From Ustilago trichophora (Eukaryota; Basidiomycota; Ustilaginomycetes; Ustilaginales; Ustilaginaceae): 64,000 nt of DNA. This document shows, one piece after another, positions 49,242 to 59,400 of this stretch (the first letter of the stretch is position 1; each line of letters begins with the position of its first letter). The stretch lies in contig OOIN01000025.1 in the NCBI GenBank assembly GCA_900323505.1, positions 62,001-126,000 of the forward strand. Reading direction: 5' to 3'. The translations under genes were made by a program, and so were the position numbers. Below the pieces are notes generated by a model. The model ran no database searches and was not told the origin of the DNA. It saw only the letters and a program-made list of their open reading frames with translations.

Positions 49242-49756
49242 GGTCGATGTCAAGCGTTCCTGGCCACAACGTGTATCCTTACACATAATAAAGCAAATAA
49301 AGGGTTTTCTTTGTGGTTGCAAAGCGCGGTTGCAGGTTTTTGCGAGCAATAACTATGGCAGTTTTTAGTGCTTTGGTTTTGCAAAGATGAGAGACAGGTA
49401 GTGACACCGCCCTGACAGTAGTACAGTAACAAGTTCTTTTCCCCGCGCGCTACCCAATCCCAGCTTACACTAGTGTAGCATTGCATCATTTTCTGTGTCG
49501 ATCAAACAGCGAAAGCAAGATCCGAAGCGCGGCACGCTACCTTTTTCTCGCTCGAGAATCAACTTGGCTCTCGCTTTCGGTTCTCATGTTCGAGAAGACA
49601 TATTGTAAGACTGTCTTGCGATCCCAAGCGTCAAGTTGAGGTCATACTTTCACCGGCATGACTTCTTTAATTGGCTTGGGATCTGGCCTGGGTCATGCAC
49701 TGGATCGTCGCTTAGATGGATAGGCAGTCAAATCAGCTTTGATCTTCAACCGCCCG

Positions 49757-49760
<4 letters not shown>

Positions 49761-49799
<39 letters not shown>
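49761..49799. repeat. (TC)n dinucleotide microsatellite
   Basis: 39 nt of uninterrupted TC, the longest perfect dinucleotide repeat in the window. No gene follows it closely downstream on the plus strand. Confidence 0.95.
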
Positions 49800-49802
<3 letters not shown>

Positions 49803-50513
49803 CTTCGATCTGGATTCGAGCCAAAGCGGCAATTCCCATGCCTAAAAAGCCCTCAACCTCCCCGTTTTTCTGTGTCTCAACTCCGCCCTTCTTTCCCCTT
49901 ACCCCTTCTCTCTCTCTCCTTTTTTTTTCTTTTGTGGAGAAGGGGCTCGCTTAGATCAAAAGAAAATTAACCCGTCATTCATCGTATAGACGCGGGAAGC
50001 TTTACACGAGACATCCAGGCGCTTAGATCTAAAAAGTGCTGTACTGTAATCCTGCAGAGAAACACATGCCAATCTGAGTCTCCCGCTTCTTTAGACGCTA
50101 TCGAAGCCCTCGAAACTCGCTTAATACACACACACACACTACAGTCGTGACACTCGAAACCTCCCGGCTTCTCTTCGTCTTACACGAGACATTCATGGTC
50201 ATCCTTTTCCTCCGCCACAACTAACTAGGCTCGAGTCTATTTCACACGAAGCTAACGGCAAGACATAGCTAGGATGTGAGGAAAACACCACTACTGGGTG
50301 GCGAAACAGCCACAGTATCTCGGAATCGCCATCACGTCCAGAGAGAAGGTCTAACAGAAAGATTATTTCGCAAAGAATGGTCTAACACTCACAAAGTCGA
50401 CGTCAGAGCACACTCTCTGTTCTGCTCGGAACGCTTTTCGAACGCAGTTCTATACTGTATCGAGGCACTATTTGGGTGACATGATTAACAAACACTAGAT
50501 CTCTTGTATATCT

Positions 50514-53500
50514 TCAAGCATGATCTCCTCCTTCCCCCTCGCCTCCTGATGACTGGCTGAGTTCGACCTGAACACTTGCGCCGCTTCCTCTCGGCATTGC
50601 CCTAGGTGGCAAAGTTGGCAAATCCGCGTGCCCGTTACGAGGGCTGACCCGTTTCGACCCACCATCGTCATTCGACTCGCTCACCCTCGCTTCCTCTTCG
50701 TCCTCATCTTCATCGTCATCTTCACTGTCGACATCAACAAATCCATGCACAGTTTCTGCCCGTCTCGGCATATAGTCTCTTCCCGATTGACCCTTTGTTA
50801 CCGCTCTCTCGTCCAACTGTTTGCCATACTCGTCGCCTTTTGCGTCGGGCACCAGCTTGTTGCGCAGACTCTCGATCAGAGATCTGCGTCGTTCTTTGCC
50901 CACACCTTCCCTTCTCGCCCTCTCTTCTTGCGTGATACCTTCCTCCGCCTCCTGCCGCTCACCCTCGTGAGACAGATGCGAAGCAGAGGTGGCAATCCCC
51001 TTCTTGTTGCGAAGACTCGCCAACTTTACACTGGCAAAGATACCCGTCTTGTGATGAGATTCCCCCTCGACTCCCCCACCATCATCCTCCATCAACTTTT
51101 GTCGATACGGTAGCGGTAAATCGCGCATGATCTTGAACGAATCCGTGTTTCCAATCTGTTCGTTCTCCACTCGCAGATTGTTCCAACATGCCCTACGAAT
51201 CATCTCCACCAGTGCCGCCAGGAAGGATCGCAGTGTCACGCTTGCACTTCCCGGAATCAGATAGATCACCCACACCGATCGTCCGATGACATCCACCACC
51301 ATAAAAATGTAATAGACGGGTTGCGGGAACCAGATTTCGTTTCGAAGCAAAAAGTACTTGGCGCGCGGTTTGAGCACCGACCAATCCATCAGCAGGTCCC
51401 AGCCAATGTGCCAGAGCGAGTAGATGACGGCAAACAGGATCCACAACGCTTTGTCGGCGCCAGTGTGCGAGCCGTTACGACGGTAGTGGATGTACATAAA
51501 GTTGTTGATGACTGCAGAAGAGTACTTGCCGGCGTTGACGAGATGGAGGTGCGTCTTGTAGTCGCTGTCGACCCATCGGCGGATGCATTGGCCTAGACGC
51601 AGCCACGCGGGGACAGAGAGCAACGCAGCCGTCCAAAACGTAGAGTTGGGAGAACAGCGATCGGGATGAGCCCAGTCGTGATGCCATTCGCAGCCGAAGT
51701 ACCAAAAGTTGCTGATGGTCCATGCGATCGAGTTCAACTCGTCGCCCAGGAAAAAGTCTCGGAATTCGACCCGCTTCCATCCTGCCGTAAAGACGCGCAA
51801 CAGACTCTTGACGAACCAGGCTCGACTGGCCGGCATGAGGATGGGTAGAGGATTGAGCACAAGGATCAAGGCGATGACTAGCCAGACGGTGGGCCAGGTG
51901 GTGGGTGCGATCGAGTCGGGGAACGGGTTGACAAACGAGACCCAAAAGCAGCATGACAGTAGCAGCATGAGCAACGAGGGAATCTCGAAGAACTGCCGAT
52001 GGTCCATGGTCGTCCGTACATCCCATTCAAAGATGAAGACGGTGTTGATGCGGACTGCATGCCACCAGGCCAAGTTCAACCCAAACAGCAACGCAAACAG
52101 CGTAGGAATGAACTCGGCACCGTAGACACGCAGTAGCCCTTGCCATTGAGGGATAGCCGCCTGCGTGTCGGGCTGCATCGCTTCGCGGAGCCCGGCAACG
52201 ATACCACAGAGCGAGATGCCCAGATAGAATCCACTGCGGAAAACGCTGTAGTGGTGCGTGGTGTGATCTTCCCTGGCACGAAGCCTGTTGAGCGCCTGCT
52301 TGCGATTGCCATGCTCAAAGTAAGCCGTGTAGATGTCCTCTGTCGCTTTGCGCAGCTTTTCCACTCTGTCCGAAGTCACAAGGATGGTAGGTGCCACCTT
52401 GTCTTGATAGTAGAGATCTGCACAGGGTACCCCTGTCGTCTTGGACAACTTTTTCATGACTTTGGCGAAACCGGTGCGGTTGAGGATCTTGTAGTTGGTC
52501 AACGTGTCGAGGAACTTGTAATACTCGAGCACGGCTGCTTTGAGTTTCTTGCGAGCTGCGGCGTAGGCTTCGGGGTCGTGGCTCATGGCGGCTGCCTTGT
52601 TGGCTTTGCGGATGGCTGTGTCCGTGTCATCGTCCCAACCGCGGAGGCTCGCTTGCATCTGTGCGAGTGCTTGTGCTCGACGTCGGTCTCCTGCGTCATC
52701 ATCGCTGCCACTGTCGCCGCGCTGCTTGTTGGCGGCGGGTTGGTCGAGCGAGAAGCGTGGAGCTGGCTCGGCTGTTTGTTCGGGATCGCGTGACTTGAGT
52801 TGCGACAGAGCAGGGATCGACTTGATGCGATGCGCGACTTCATCCGCTACGATCAGCTTGGAGCCGGGCAAGTTGGAAAGGAGCTGAGACATACGATGAC
52901 GACGCGAGCCTGCTGATGTTCGGTCATGATCGCTGATGTTGTACTTGGCACGATACTCGCGACGATGATCGGCGAGTTCTTTGAGCTGACGTGCGAGCTG
53001 GGTATACTTTTTGGCTGCTTCTTGCTCCTGGGCTTCGTAGAAAGTGACGATGCGATCGAGCTCGGCGTTGCATGCAGAAAAGATCTTGGCTTCCTCGTCG
53101 TCAAAGTAAGTCGAAATGAGCTCTTGGAGCGATTGTGGTGGATCATCTTTGATGGAGCGGGTGGAGATACGGCCAGAGGAGGCGGTGCGGGGAAGGAGAC
53201 GGTGTTTGCTGGAAGCTGCTGAGCTGTTGGCTCTGCGAGAATGATGATGCAGAGGGATGGGTGCTGGACGCGAGGACGGGTTGGCATCGTCGTCGTATCG
53301 GACTGTGCCGGTACCAGGTAGACGCGGTGTCGTTGGAGAAGCTGCTGAATCCTGTGTGGCTGAGCTGGCCTGTTTACGAGATGCAGAGGTGAGTTGATCT
53401 GCGTCGGTGTTGGCAGCCAGATCTTGGAGAAACTGTGGCTTGGTTGCCGAATGCTGCTGCGCTATCTGCGCTTCGATGTCCGCAGTCGCATCTGGCTTGT

Positions 53501-53912
53501 GCGAGGCGCCATTGTCAAGGTTATAGCTGTCTAACGACAACCTAAGCCCTGTTCCTGCCAGAGTGACCACGGGTAATGGTGGCAGTGCGGGAGCGGGCGC
53601 ACTGGTGCCGCCATAGTCATTGCGTCGGAGATAGCCCGAGCTAGATGCAAGGCTGGATTGGGCCTCTTGGTCTATTGTTGTTGGAGTGGCATGTGTGCGT
53701 CTACGGACAAAGGGGTCTGCAGATGGTGTAGAGGGAGCAACGGCGGTGGAGCTGGAGTGAGTGCGAGCGAGGCCAAGCTCGGTTTCGTAGCGGATGCGAG
53801 CCTCTCGATGCTCTGCAACACGCTTGATGAGCTTCTTGAGGCCACGATACTGGATGTAGACCTTTCTCCACTCTGGAACGGTGTTTTCGTCGAGGTAGCG
53901 TGCGAACTTCAT
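50514..53912 (-). CDS. SYG1: SPX-EXS domain protein, Syg1/Xpr1-type phosphate exporter
   Basis: 1132 residues from ATG 53912. The N-terminus MKFARYLDENTVPEWRKVYIQYRGLKKLIK is the first SPX helix pair. SPX continues in pieces, separated by two low-complexity inserts, up to KAAVLEYYKFLDTLTNYKILNRTGFAKVMKK (~470-490), where Lys residues bind inositol pyrophosphates in the family. Several transmembrane segments follow from about 555. The EXS domain (~730-930) shows WTISNFWYFGCEWHHDW, YKTHLHLVNAGKYSSAVINNFMY and WDLLMDWSVL. The last ~190 residues are disordered, with an Asp/Glu run. Xpr1/Syg1 proteins export phosphate and sense its status through SPX; in fungi they sit in plasma membrane or Golgi. 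Function here is inferred from the family. The gene is divergent from EXO84. Confidence 0.94.
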   Translation of the reverse strand: MKFARYLDENTVPEWRKVYIQYRGLKKLIKRVAEHREARIRYETELGLARTHSSSTAVAPSTPSADPFVRRRTHATPTTIDQEAQSSLASSSGYLRRNDYGGTSAPAPALPPLPVVTLAGTGLRLSLDSYNLDNGASHKPDATADIEAQIAQQHSATKPQFLQDLAANTDADQLTSASRKQASSATQDSAASPTTPRLPGTGTVRYDDDANPSSRPAPIPLHHHSRRANSSAASSKHRLLPRTASSGRISTRSIKDDPPQSLQELISTYFDDEEAKIFSACNAELDRIVTFYEAQEQEAAKKYTQLARQLKELADHRREYRAKYNISDHDRTSAGSRRHRMSQLLSNLPGSKLIVADEVAHRIKSIPALSQLKSRDPEQTAEPAPRFSLDQPAANKQRGDSGSDDDAGDRRRAQALAQMQASLRGWDDDTDTAIRKANKAAAMSHDPEAYAAARKKLKAAVLEYYKFLDTLTNYKILNRTGFAKVMKKLSKTTGVPCADLYYQDKVAPTILVTSDRVEKLRKATEDIYTAYFEHGNRKQALNRLRAREDHTTHHYSVFRSGFYLGISLCGIVAGLREAMQPDTQAAIPQWQGLLRVYGAEFIPTLFALLFGLNLAWWHAVRINTVFIFEWDVRTTMDHRQFFEIPSLLMLLLSCCFWVSFVNPFPDSIAPTTWPTVWLVIALILVLNPLPILMPASRAWFVKSLLRVFTAGWKRVEFRDFFLGDELNSIAWTISNFWYFGCEWHHDWAHPDRCSPNSTFWTAALLSVPAWLRLGQCIRRWVDSDYKTHLHLVNAGKYSSAVINNFMYIHYRRNGSHTGADKALWILFAVIYSLWHIGWDLLMDWSVLKPRAKYFLLRNEIWFPQPVYYIFMVVDVIGRSVWVIYLIPGSASVTLRSFLAALVEMIRRACWNNLRVENEQIGNTDSFKIMRDLPLPYRQKLMEDDGGGVEGESHHKTGIFASVKLASLRNKKGIATSASHLSHEGERQEAEEGITQEERARREGVGKERRRSLIESLRNKLVPDAKGDEYGKQLDERAVTKGQSGRDYMPRRAETVHGFVDVDSEDDDEDEDEEEARVSESNDDGGSKRVSPRNGHADLPTLPPRAMPRGSGASVQVELSQSSGGEGEGGDHA

Positions 53913-54852
53913 GATGTGCTAGCGCGGCTAGCAGGGCTAGCAGCAAGCCAAGATGGTGTGCAGAGTGAAACAGAAGGGACAGGAGGTATGCTTTCGAAAA
54001 GAGGTTTATGTAGAAGAGACGGAAGCGTCGGATGCAGGCATTTCGATGATTCGTTTCTGGGGGAGATATAGGACAAAGGTTGGTGGGAATAAAATGCATG
54101 AAACGTCATTCGAGAAGGAGAAGCGTCGGCCTTCTAGAAGCGATGTCAAACAGAAGTGCTTGGCAGGCACTTGTTCGGGCCGAATGTGGTTGAAGGTACT
54201 CCGCTTCGAGGTCGATAAGATCCTGGTGGGCGATATCTGATGATGATGATGAGGAAAGCAGTCTAAAACCAGAGTTCGGCCCGATAAAAAAAGTACATCC
54301 ATGCTACCAGAGCAGTGTATGATTTTTCGTTCAAAAAAGGACCCTTTATTCGATTTTGATTTTTCCGAGAACAGAGAACAAAGCGCTCCAAAAAGGGGCT
54401 CGCCAAGGTTACTTTGTTGACAAGATAGGTCTAACACTTGTCCAGAGATCCACAGATCCAGAGCCTCGTATTCAGACACTCTCACTCGGAGTTGCACTGT
54501 TGTCAATCTCAGTTGGCACCTGGCTTGAGCTAAGAGGCATCGTGCGATCCTGTCTGTCTTCATGATCATCATCTGATGCCATCCTCTTGCCCCTGAGCTG
54601 ATCTCAAGAGAGTGCCAGATGTGGAAAAGATTAAAACGGATTTTTAATTTAATTAATTATTTTGGCGTCGGCTTCAACTCTGATCCGTGCGTACTGTACA
54701 GTATCCGCAACTGACACCTTCTTGTGGAGAAAAGACACACACCTTCCATCTTTGTTGACCATCATCGTCTCCTCTCTTGTTCGTTCAACACCCTCGTATC
54801 GCCACTGTCGCTCTGCCTTCAAAGGCAAGCACAGCTTTATCACCACCGCATC
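53913..54852. promoter_or_regulatory. Divergent promoter region, SYG1 / EXO84
   Basis: 940 bp between start codons. It contains the perfect palindrome TACTGTACAGTA at 54692-54703, about 150 nt before the EXO84 ATG, and an AT-rich stretch at 54634-54664. Confidence 0.5.
54692..54703. promoter_or_regulatory. 12-bp palindrome TACTGTACAGTA
   Basis: Perfect dyad about 150 nt upstream of the EXO84 start codon, same sequence as at 25109-25120. Confidence 0.5.
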
Positions 54853-57315
54853 ATGTCGAGGTCGCTCCGAACGCGTCCTATGACGCTCTATGCTCAAGAT
54901 GGCCAGCAGCCCGTCATCCCTCCAGTCCCCGCAGCATCCTCTTCAGCATATCCCAGCAACAATGCCTCCTACCCGCAACAGCAGCAGCAACATCAGCAAC
55001 AGCACGGCTCTTCATACCATACACACCAATCCAACAGCAATGCAGTCTCTTCTTCTTCTTCTTCTTCCGGGGGCAACGCCAGCAGAGTGCTCAAAAAATC
55101 GAAAAAGAAGGCTTCCGAAGTCGGCAGCAATCTCAAGAAGCGTCTTTCCATGCGATACGCTGAACCTACTCAGCTCGGTCCCGGAGGATTCAGTGCCATT
55201 CCCGCCGTACCTTCTCTCCCGCCCATGCCTCAGATTCACATCGACGATCGTCCACACCATGACAATGATGACGACCACCGCTACCTGCCAGTCATTGGCG
55301 AATCTTCCCACGATGCCGCCTACGATCCGGACGAAAACGAGCTGCAGGCCATGCGCAAGTCATCCGAAACCACACGTACACGCACCGACATCTTCGAAAG
55401 CGATCCCGCCGTCGACCTTCAACTTCTCAGCCAGTCGGATTTCGACCCTCAGGCTTATCTTCGAGCCAAGCTGTCACATCACACAGAGTCGAGCCTCAGA
55501 ACGTTCAAGTCGTCGCTCGCTGCCGCCAAAGAAGCGGCCAACGACGATCTCAAGCGCCAAGTCTTCAAAAACTACAGCGAGTTCATCACAATCAGTAAAG
55601 AGATTGCTACGCTAGAAAACGACATGCTCGAGCTCAAGGAGCTTCTTTCCGAATGGAAGCAGCTCCCACAGGCATTGGAATTGGACGATTCCACCTCTAC
55701 TTCTTCCTTCTCCGATTTTTCTCGAGCAAAACCTTCCGGAAAGGCGAACAGGAACAGTACCATCGATTTGCAGCAGATCTATCGTGCTCAGATCACATCG
55801 CTCTGGGAAGGCATCGAAGGTTCCCAAAAGTTCCTACCTTACATTCCAGGACGACACCTCATCGCAGAAGCTAGCAGCTTTACCGAGCTCAACGCAGCCA
55901 CCTACAAGCCGCAGCAGAGTGTTGCTCTCTTCTTGCTGGATGATTTGCTGCTGATTGCCACGAGGAGAAAGCGGCAGATGAGTAGCAAGGTGCGTCTAGT
56001 TGCCGAGCGCTGCTTCAGTTTGGCCGAGATCGTCGTGATCGATCTCAAGGATGGAGGCGATTTGACCAATGCCATCAAGATCAAGCGCGCAAGGGAGAGC
56101 TACGTCTACCGTACCGATCGCGCCGAAGACAAGCGCGCTTTGCTCAATGCTTTTCGTCGCGTTGCAGAGGAGCTCGCCAAGAAGCGCAGAAACGAATCCG
56201 AGTACGGCGCTGCTGCAGAAGCACGAAAACGAGAATCGACTCTATTGTCCTCGCCTCCGATCGCACAGCATCAGTTTGAAGCACTTGATCTCTCCTCCAC
56301 TTCCTCCACCACCAGCAGTCGACAGCACTACGATGGTGGGTTGCTCACGCCGATCGGCGAGCATGGTCCAGCCGATAGTGCAGGAGGAGTGATGGCAGCA
56401 GCAGCAGCCTCGGCTTCAGCCGAGCGTAAAGACCCGGGAAGGTGGAACAACGATTTCGCCGATGAGCTTTCGGTCTGCATCGCTCTGCGCGAATGGGATC
56501 AAGCCGTCACACTGATCGAAAAGGGACGTGCTGTTCTGTCCACTTACAGCTCTACCGATGCGTCTTGTCTGGATCTTTCTGCCAAGCTCACGGCGCGCAC
56601 TGCCGATCTGTTTGCAGCCATCTCGTCCGATTTCACTCGGCAGCATTTGAAAAAGTCTTCCGTGATTCGCAATGCCTCTTTCCTGCTCCGGTTGGATCAA
56701 GGCGAGAAGGCGCGGCAGTTGTTCCTCGAGGCACGGACCGAGTTGCTGAAAAAGAGAACGAGACAGATCAAGTTCGAAGGCGATACAGGGCTCTACATTA
56801 GCGAGCTGGGAATGGTGCATTTTACGTTGATCAAGAATACGAGCGAGTGGTATATGGCTGCTTTCAAGGATGGTAGCATGGCATCAGGATTTGTCCAGTG
56901 GGCATGGGAGAGGGTGGAGGAGTATGCCGAGTTGTTTCGACGACAGGTGTATGGGGTAGAGGAGGAGAGGGAAGGGGAGGAAGGCTTGGTGAGCGAGGTC
57001 AAGGAGATCAGTTTGCGATTGGCGGGACAATTGAAGGAGGTTGGATTGGATTTTTGCTTCTTGTTGGAACAGTTGTTGGAGGCCGAACCGGGAGTGGTGA
57101 GTGGGGAAGAGGTGCAATTGGCGGTGAGTGCGGATGGTGGTGAGGATGCGAGACAGGGCGGGGGAGCAGGGATGGTGATTCCAAAGCTGATATTGACCAG
57201 ATCGAGCAGGATTGGGATGGAAGGAGAACAGACAAGTAGCGAGAGGGAAAGGGCGAGAGGTGAGGTGACCTCTGCGCAGGAATTGCGTCGGCAGAGTGTC
57301 ATGCATCTTTCCTGA
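54853..57315 (+). CDS. EXO84: Exocyst subunit Exo84
   Basis: 820 residues from ATG 54853 (MSRSLRTRPMTLYAQDGQ); the frame is open upstream only from a GTG. Exo84 is part of the eight-subunit exocyst that tethers secretory vesicles at sites of growth. After a Gln/Ser-rich N-terminus come the conserved FDPQAYLRAKLSHHTE segment (~197) and the helical Vps51/Exo84 region with ITISKEIATLENDMLELKELL (~240-265). A PH domain follows (~325-440; IPGRHLIAEASSFTELN, then LFLLDDLLLIATRRKR). The C-terminal helical rods start around DPGRWNNDFADELSVCIALREWDQAV (~525). The 3' part (about 56790-57300) becomes G-rich on the coding strand and encodes a Glu/Gly-rich tail. No intron. Confidence 0.93.
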   Translation: MSRSLRTRPMTLYAQDGQQPVIPPVPAASSSAYPSNNASYPQQQQQHQQQHGSSYHTHQSNSNAVSSSSSSSGGNASRVLKKSKKKASEVGSNLKKRLSMRYAEPTQLGPGGFSAIPAVPSLPPMPQIHIDDRPHHDNDDDHRYLPVIGESSHDAAYDPDENELQAMRKSSETTRTRTDIFESDPAVDLQLLSQSDFDPQAYLRAKLSHHTESSLRTFKSSLAAAKEAANDDLKRQVFKNYSEFITISKEIATLENDMLELKELLSEWKQLPQALELDDSTSTSSFSDFSRAKPSGKANRNSTIDLQQIYRAQITSLWEGIEGSQKFLPYIPGRHLIAEASSFTELNAATYKPQQSVALFLLDDLLLIATRRKRQMSSKVRLVAERCFSLAEIVVIDLKDGGDLTNAIKIKRARESYVYRTDRAEDKRALLNAFRRVAEELAKKRRNESEYGAAAEARKRESTLLSSPPIAQHQFEALDLSSTSSTTSSRQHYDGGLLTPIGEHGPADSAGGVMAAAAASASAERKDPGRWNNDFADELSVCIALREWDQAVTLIEKGRAVLSTYSSTDASCLDLSAKLTARTADLFAAISSDFTRQHLKKSSVIRNASFLLRLDQGEKARQLFLEARTELLKKRTRQIKFEGDTGLYISELGMVHFTLIKNTSEWYMAAFKDGSMASGFVQWAWERVEEYAELFRRQVYGVEEEREGEEGLVSEVKEISLRLAGQLKEVGLDFCFLLEQLLEAEPGVVSGEEVQLAVSADGGEDARQGGGAGMVIPKLILTRSSRIGMEGEQTSSERERARGEVTSAQELRRQSVMHLS

Positions 57316-57463
57316 GCGATCGCAGCCTCATTGTGAACAAAGGATTTTCAGCGCATTCACACGTTAACACTTGCCACACTGAGATACAATCGCGTGATCC
57401 AAGTCTGTCAAGATACTATATGGATTGAAAGAGCCGAGATAATGAAACATGCTTGCATTTCTG

Positions 57464-58489
57464 TCAAGCACGAGCGATCTTTGGCTTGCCCGGGACGACG
57501 ATTTCGCCCTCGACCGCTCTCGCCTCTACGCCGATCCTAGGCAAGATCTCGTGATACCTCTGTGGACTCTTGTTCTTGAGATACTTGAGGATCTTTGCCC
57601 TTTGATGGGTCAAGAGTGACATGGATCTTCTGTTGCTGTTATCGTGTCTGTTTGTCTGCAGATGTTCGTGCAGGTTTCGGATCCGGTAGGTCAAAACGGC
57701 GGCTTGAACTTCTGGACTTCCCGTATCGCGTTTCTCGCCTCCGAAATAGGAAATGATTCGACGGATGTTTTCAACCTGAATTCCTTTACCCGACGCATTG
57801 CGAAGGTCGAGAATCCTACCCAGGCTTTCCTTGTTGGTCTGCTCCTCTGCTTGAACTTTGGAATACTCGGATTCAAACGCTGACACGTCGGCCTTGTTGG
57901 CAGTACCTCGAACTAGCGCACCGAGATTCCACGAGTCGAGAATGCGATCTTTGACCATGACTTGTGGCAAGTCTTGGAAGAGCAACTGTCTGTCCTTGGA
58001 GTCGAGGCCAAAGTTGAGTCGAACGGGACCGCCAAGGGTAGCCGCATCTTTGGCAGAAGCTCTGTCAAAGACATTTTTCCTGCCAGCTGCTTGCTCTTCG
58101 GCAGAGATGGAAACGAGATTGCCACGACGATCTTCCTTGACACCCCAGACGGTTTCCTTGTCGAGGATGAGTTTGGCGAGTTCGCTACGCTCCCAGGTTT
58201 GACTGCCGGTAGGGGTGGATTGGTGGCCGAGAACGGGGTCGGGTTTGGAGGATTCGAGCATGCGTACTTTGAGCAGACGCTGATCGAGGTTGGATTTGCG
58301 CTTCAAGCGGGCAGTGCGCTTCTTGCGAGATTCGGAGAGAATGGAAGAGGTGGAGAAGCTAGAGCGTTGCTGAGAGACGGACTGGGAGAGGTGCGAGAGG
58401 CCATAGGATGAAGATGGAAGTGCAGAGGATAGAGAGCTCAGATTGAGCGTTGAGGAGAGACATCGCGAGCTCGATGCGAGGCCCGCCAT
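57464..58489 (-). CDS. MRPS28: Mitochondrial small ribosomal subunit protein uS15m
   Basis: 341 residues from ATG 58489. The Ser/Leu/Arg-rich start (MAGLASSSRCLSSTLNLSSL) is a likely mitochondrial presequence. The S15 domain is at about residues 240-325: FGGEKRDTGSPEVQAAVLTY, HDNSNRRSMSLLTHQRAKIL and KYLKNKSPQRYHEIL, the conserved 16S-binding helices. The ~170-residue segment between presequence and S15 domain is typical of fungal Mrps28. The 3' end faces EXO84 with only ~150 bp between the stops. Confidence 0.95.
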   Translation of the reverse strand: MAGLASSSRCLSSTLNLSSLSSALPSSSYGLSHLSQSVSQQRSSFSTSSILSESRKKRTARLKRKSNLDQRLLKVRMLESSKPDPVLGHQSTPTGSQTWERSELAKLILDKETVWGVKEDRRGNLVSISAEEQAAGRKNVFDRASAKDAATLGGPVRLNFGLDSKDRQLLFQDLPQVMVKDRILDSWNLGALVRGTANKADVSAFESEYSKVQAEEQTNKESLGRILDLRNASGKGIQVENIRRIISYFGGEKRDTGSPEVQAAVLTYRIRNLHEHLQTNRHDNSNRRSMSLLTHQRAKILKYLKNKSPQRYHEILPRIGVEARAVEGEIVVPGKPKIARA

Positions 58490-59400
58490 CTTCAGTTATT
58501 CGTGTGATCGTTCGTGCGGGTGTGCGTATATGTTTAGGAGATGATGATGATGACGATGAGATGGAAATGCAAATGAAAATGGACTTGGAGAAGGGTCACG
58601 CGGAACAAGCCGATTTTCTCATCCTTTTCTTCTTGACTCTCCCTTGGACTGGAAATTCTTATCGTCCGATAGGAATTCTGGCAGAGAGCTCTGATTGGAA
58701 GAAATGTCGTTTTCTTGGAGGAAGAAAAAATTGGGCCTTTTGGGCTCGCATTCAACAAAAGTATAAGTATCACTCCCATTCGTGCAACACTCTTCTTCTT
58801 CTCTTCGATCAAAAACAAGTGTACGTAGCACACCCCTAACCTCGACATCATCCACTTCTTTCGTCTTCTCTTCTTCAACAACAGTCACTGACTTCTTGCT
58901 GCTCGCATCTTGCTCCACTCTGCTTTTGCTCTCACACACAAACAGCTGCCAGCCACACCCACTCGCGACTGCCTTGGTAAAACAGGGCGCCTGGCGAGGT
59001 TGCTTTCGGGTGCCAGGGCTGTCTTTTTGAAATACAAAAGCAGCCGTGGTGGACGAGATCGTTGTGATATCCCAGAACGCTATAGGAATCCGCCGTTTCG
59101 TGTCATAGATGGATCGATGGAGCCAAACTGTTCTGGGACATTTTTTTTTCCCCTTTCTACCATCCCCCCTCTCTTGCTCTCTTTCACTTTTCCCCTCTCC
59201 TTCCGTGTTCCTTTCCCTTTTTTTTATCGTTCAGTAGTGTTGGAGCTGTCACCAGCTCGTGTTGCAATTGCAGTCTTTCGTGTTCAGTACCATTTTTCAT
59301 AGCGCCGCATGACGGACAGTCTGCAGGTCCAGCAAGTGAATCGTTGAGTCTGGGTATCATTGAGTTGAGCTTCATGGAATGCGGTATACGAATTGGATAG
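58490..59400. promoter_or_regulatory. uS15m promoter / RBM18-like 3' flank
   Basis: 911 bp between two minus-strand genes. T-rich on the plus strand around 58780-58935 and 59135-59225. No gene recognised. Confidence 0.4.

Larger units (their letters stand above)
47248..50513. other. Gene-poor 3.3 kb spacer upstream of the UBE3D-like gene
   Basis: The longest spacer in the window. It holds a (CAG)7 run (47970-47990), an A-rich stretch (48164-48188), a seven-base tandem repeat (49208-49241), a 39-nt CT repeat (49761-49799), a CA repeat (50126-50139), and at least seven TACTGTA/TACAGTA copies between 48310 and 50459. No convincing protein frame and no intact tRNA. A 233-codon frame at 47467-48168 starts at TTG and is pyrimidine-rich; it is probably the long leader or promoter of the UBE3D-like gene. 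Confidence 0.45.
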
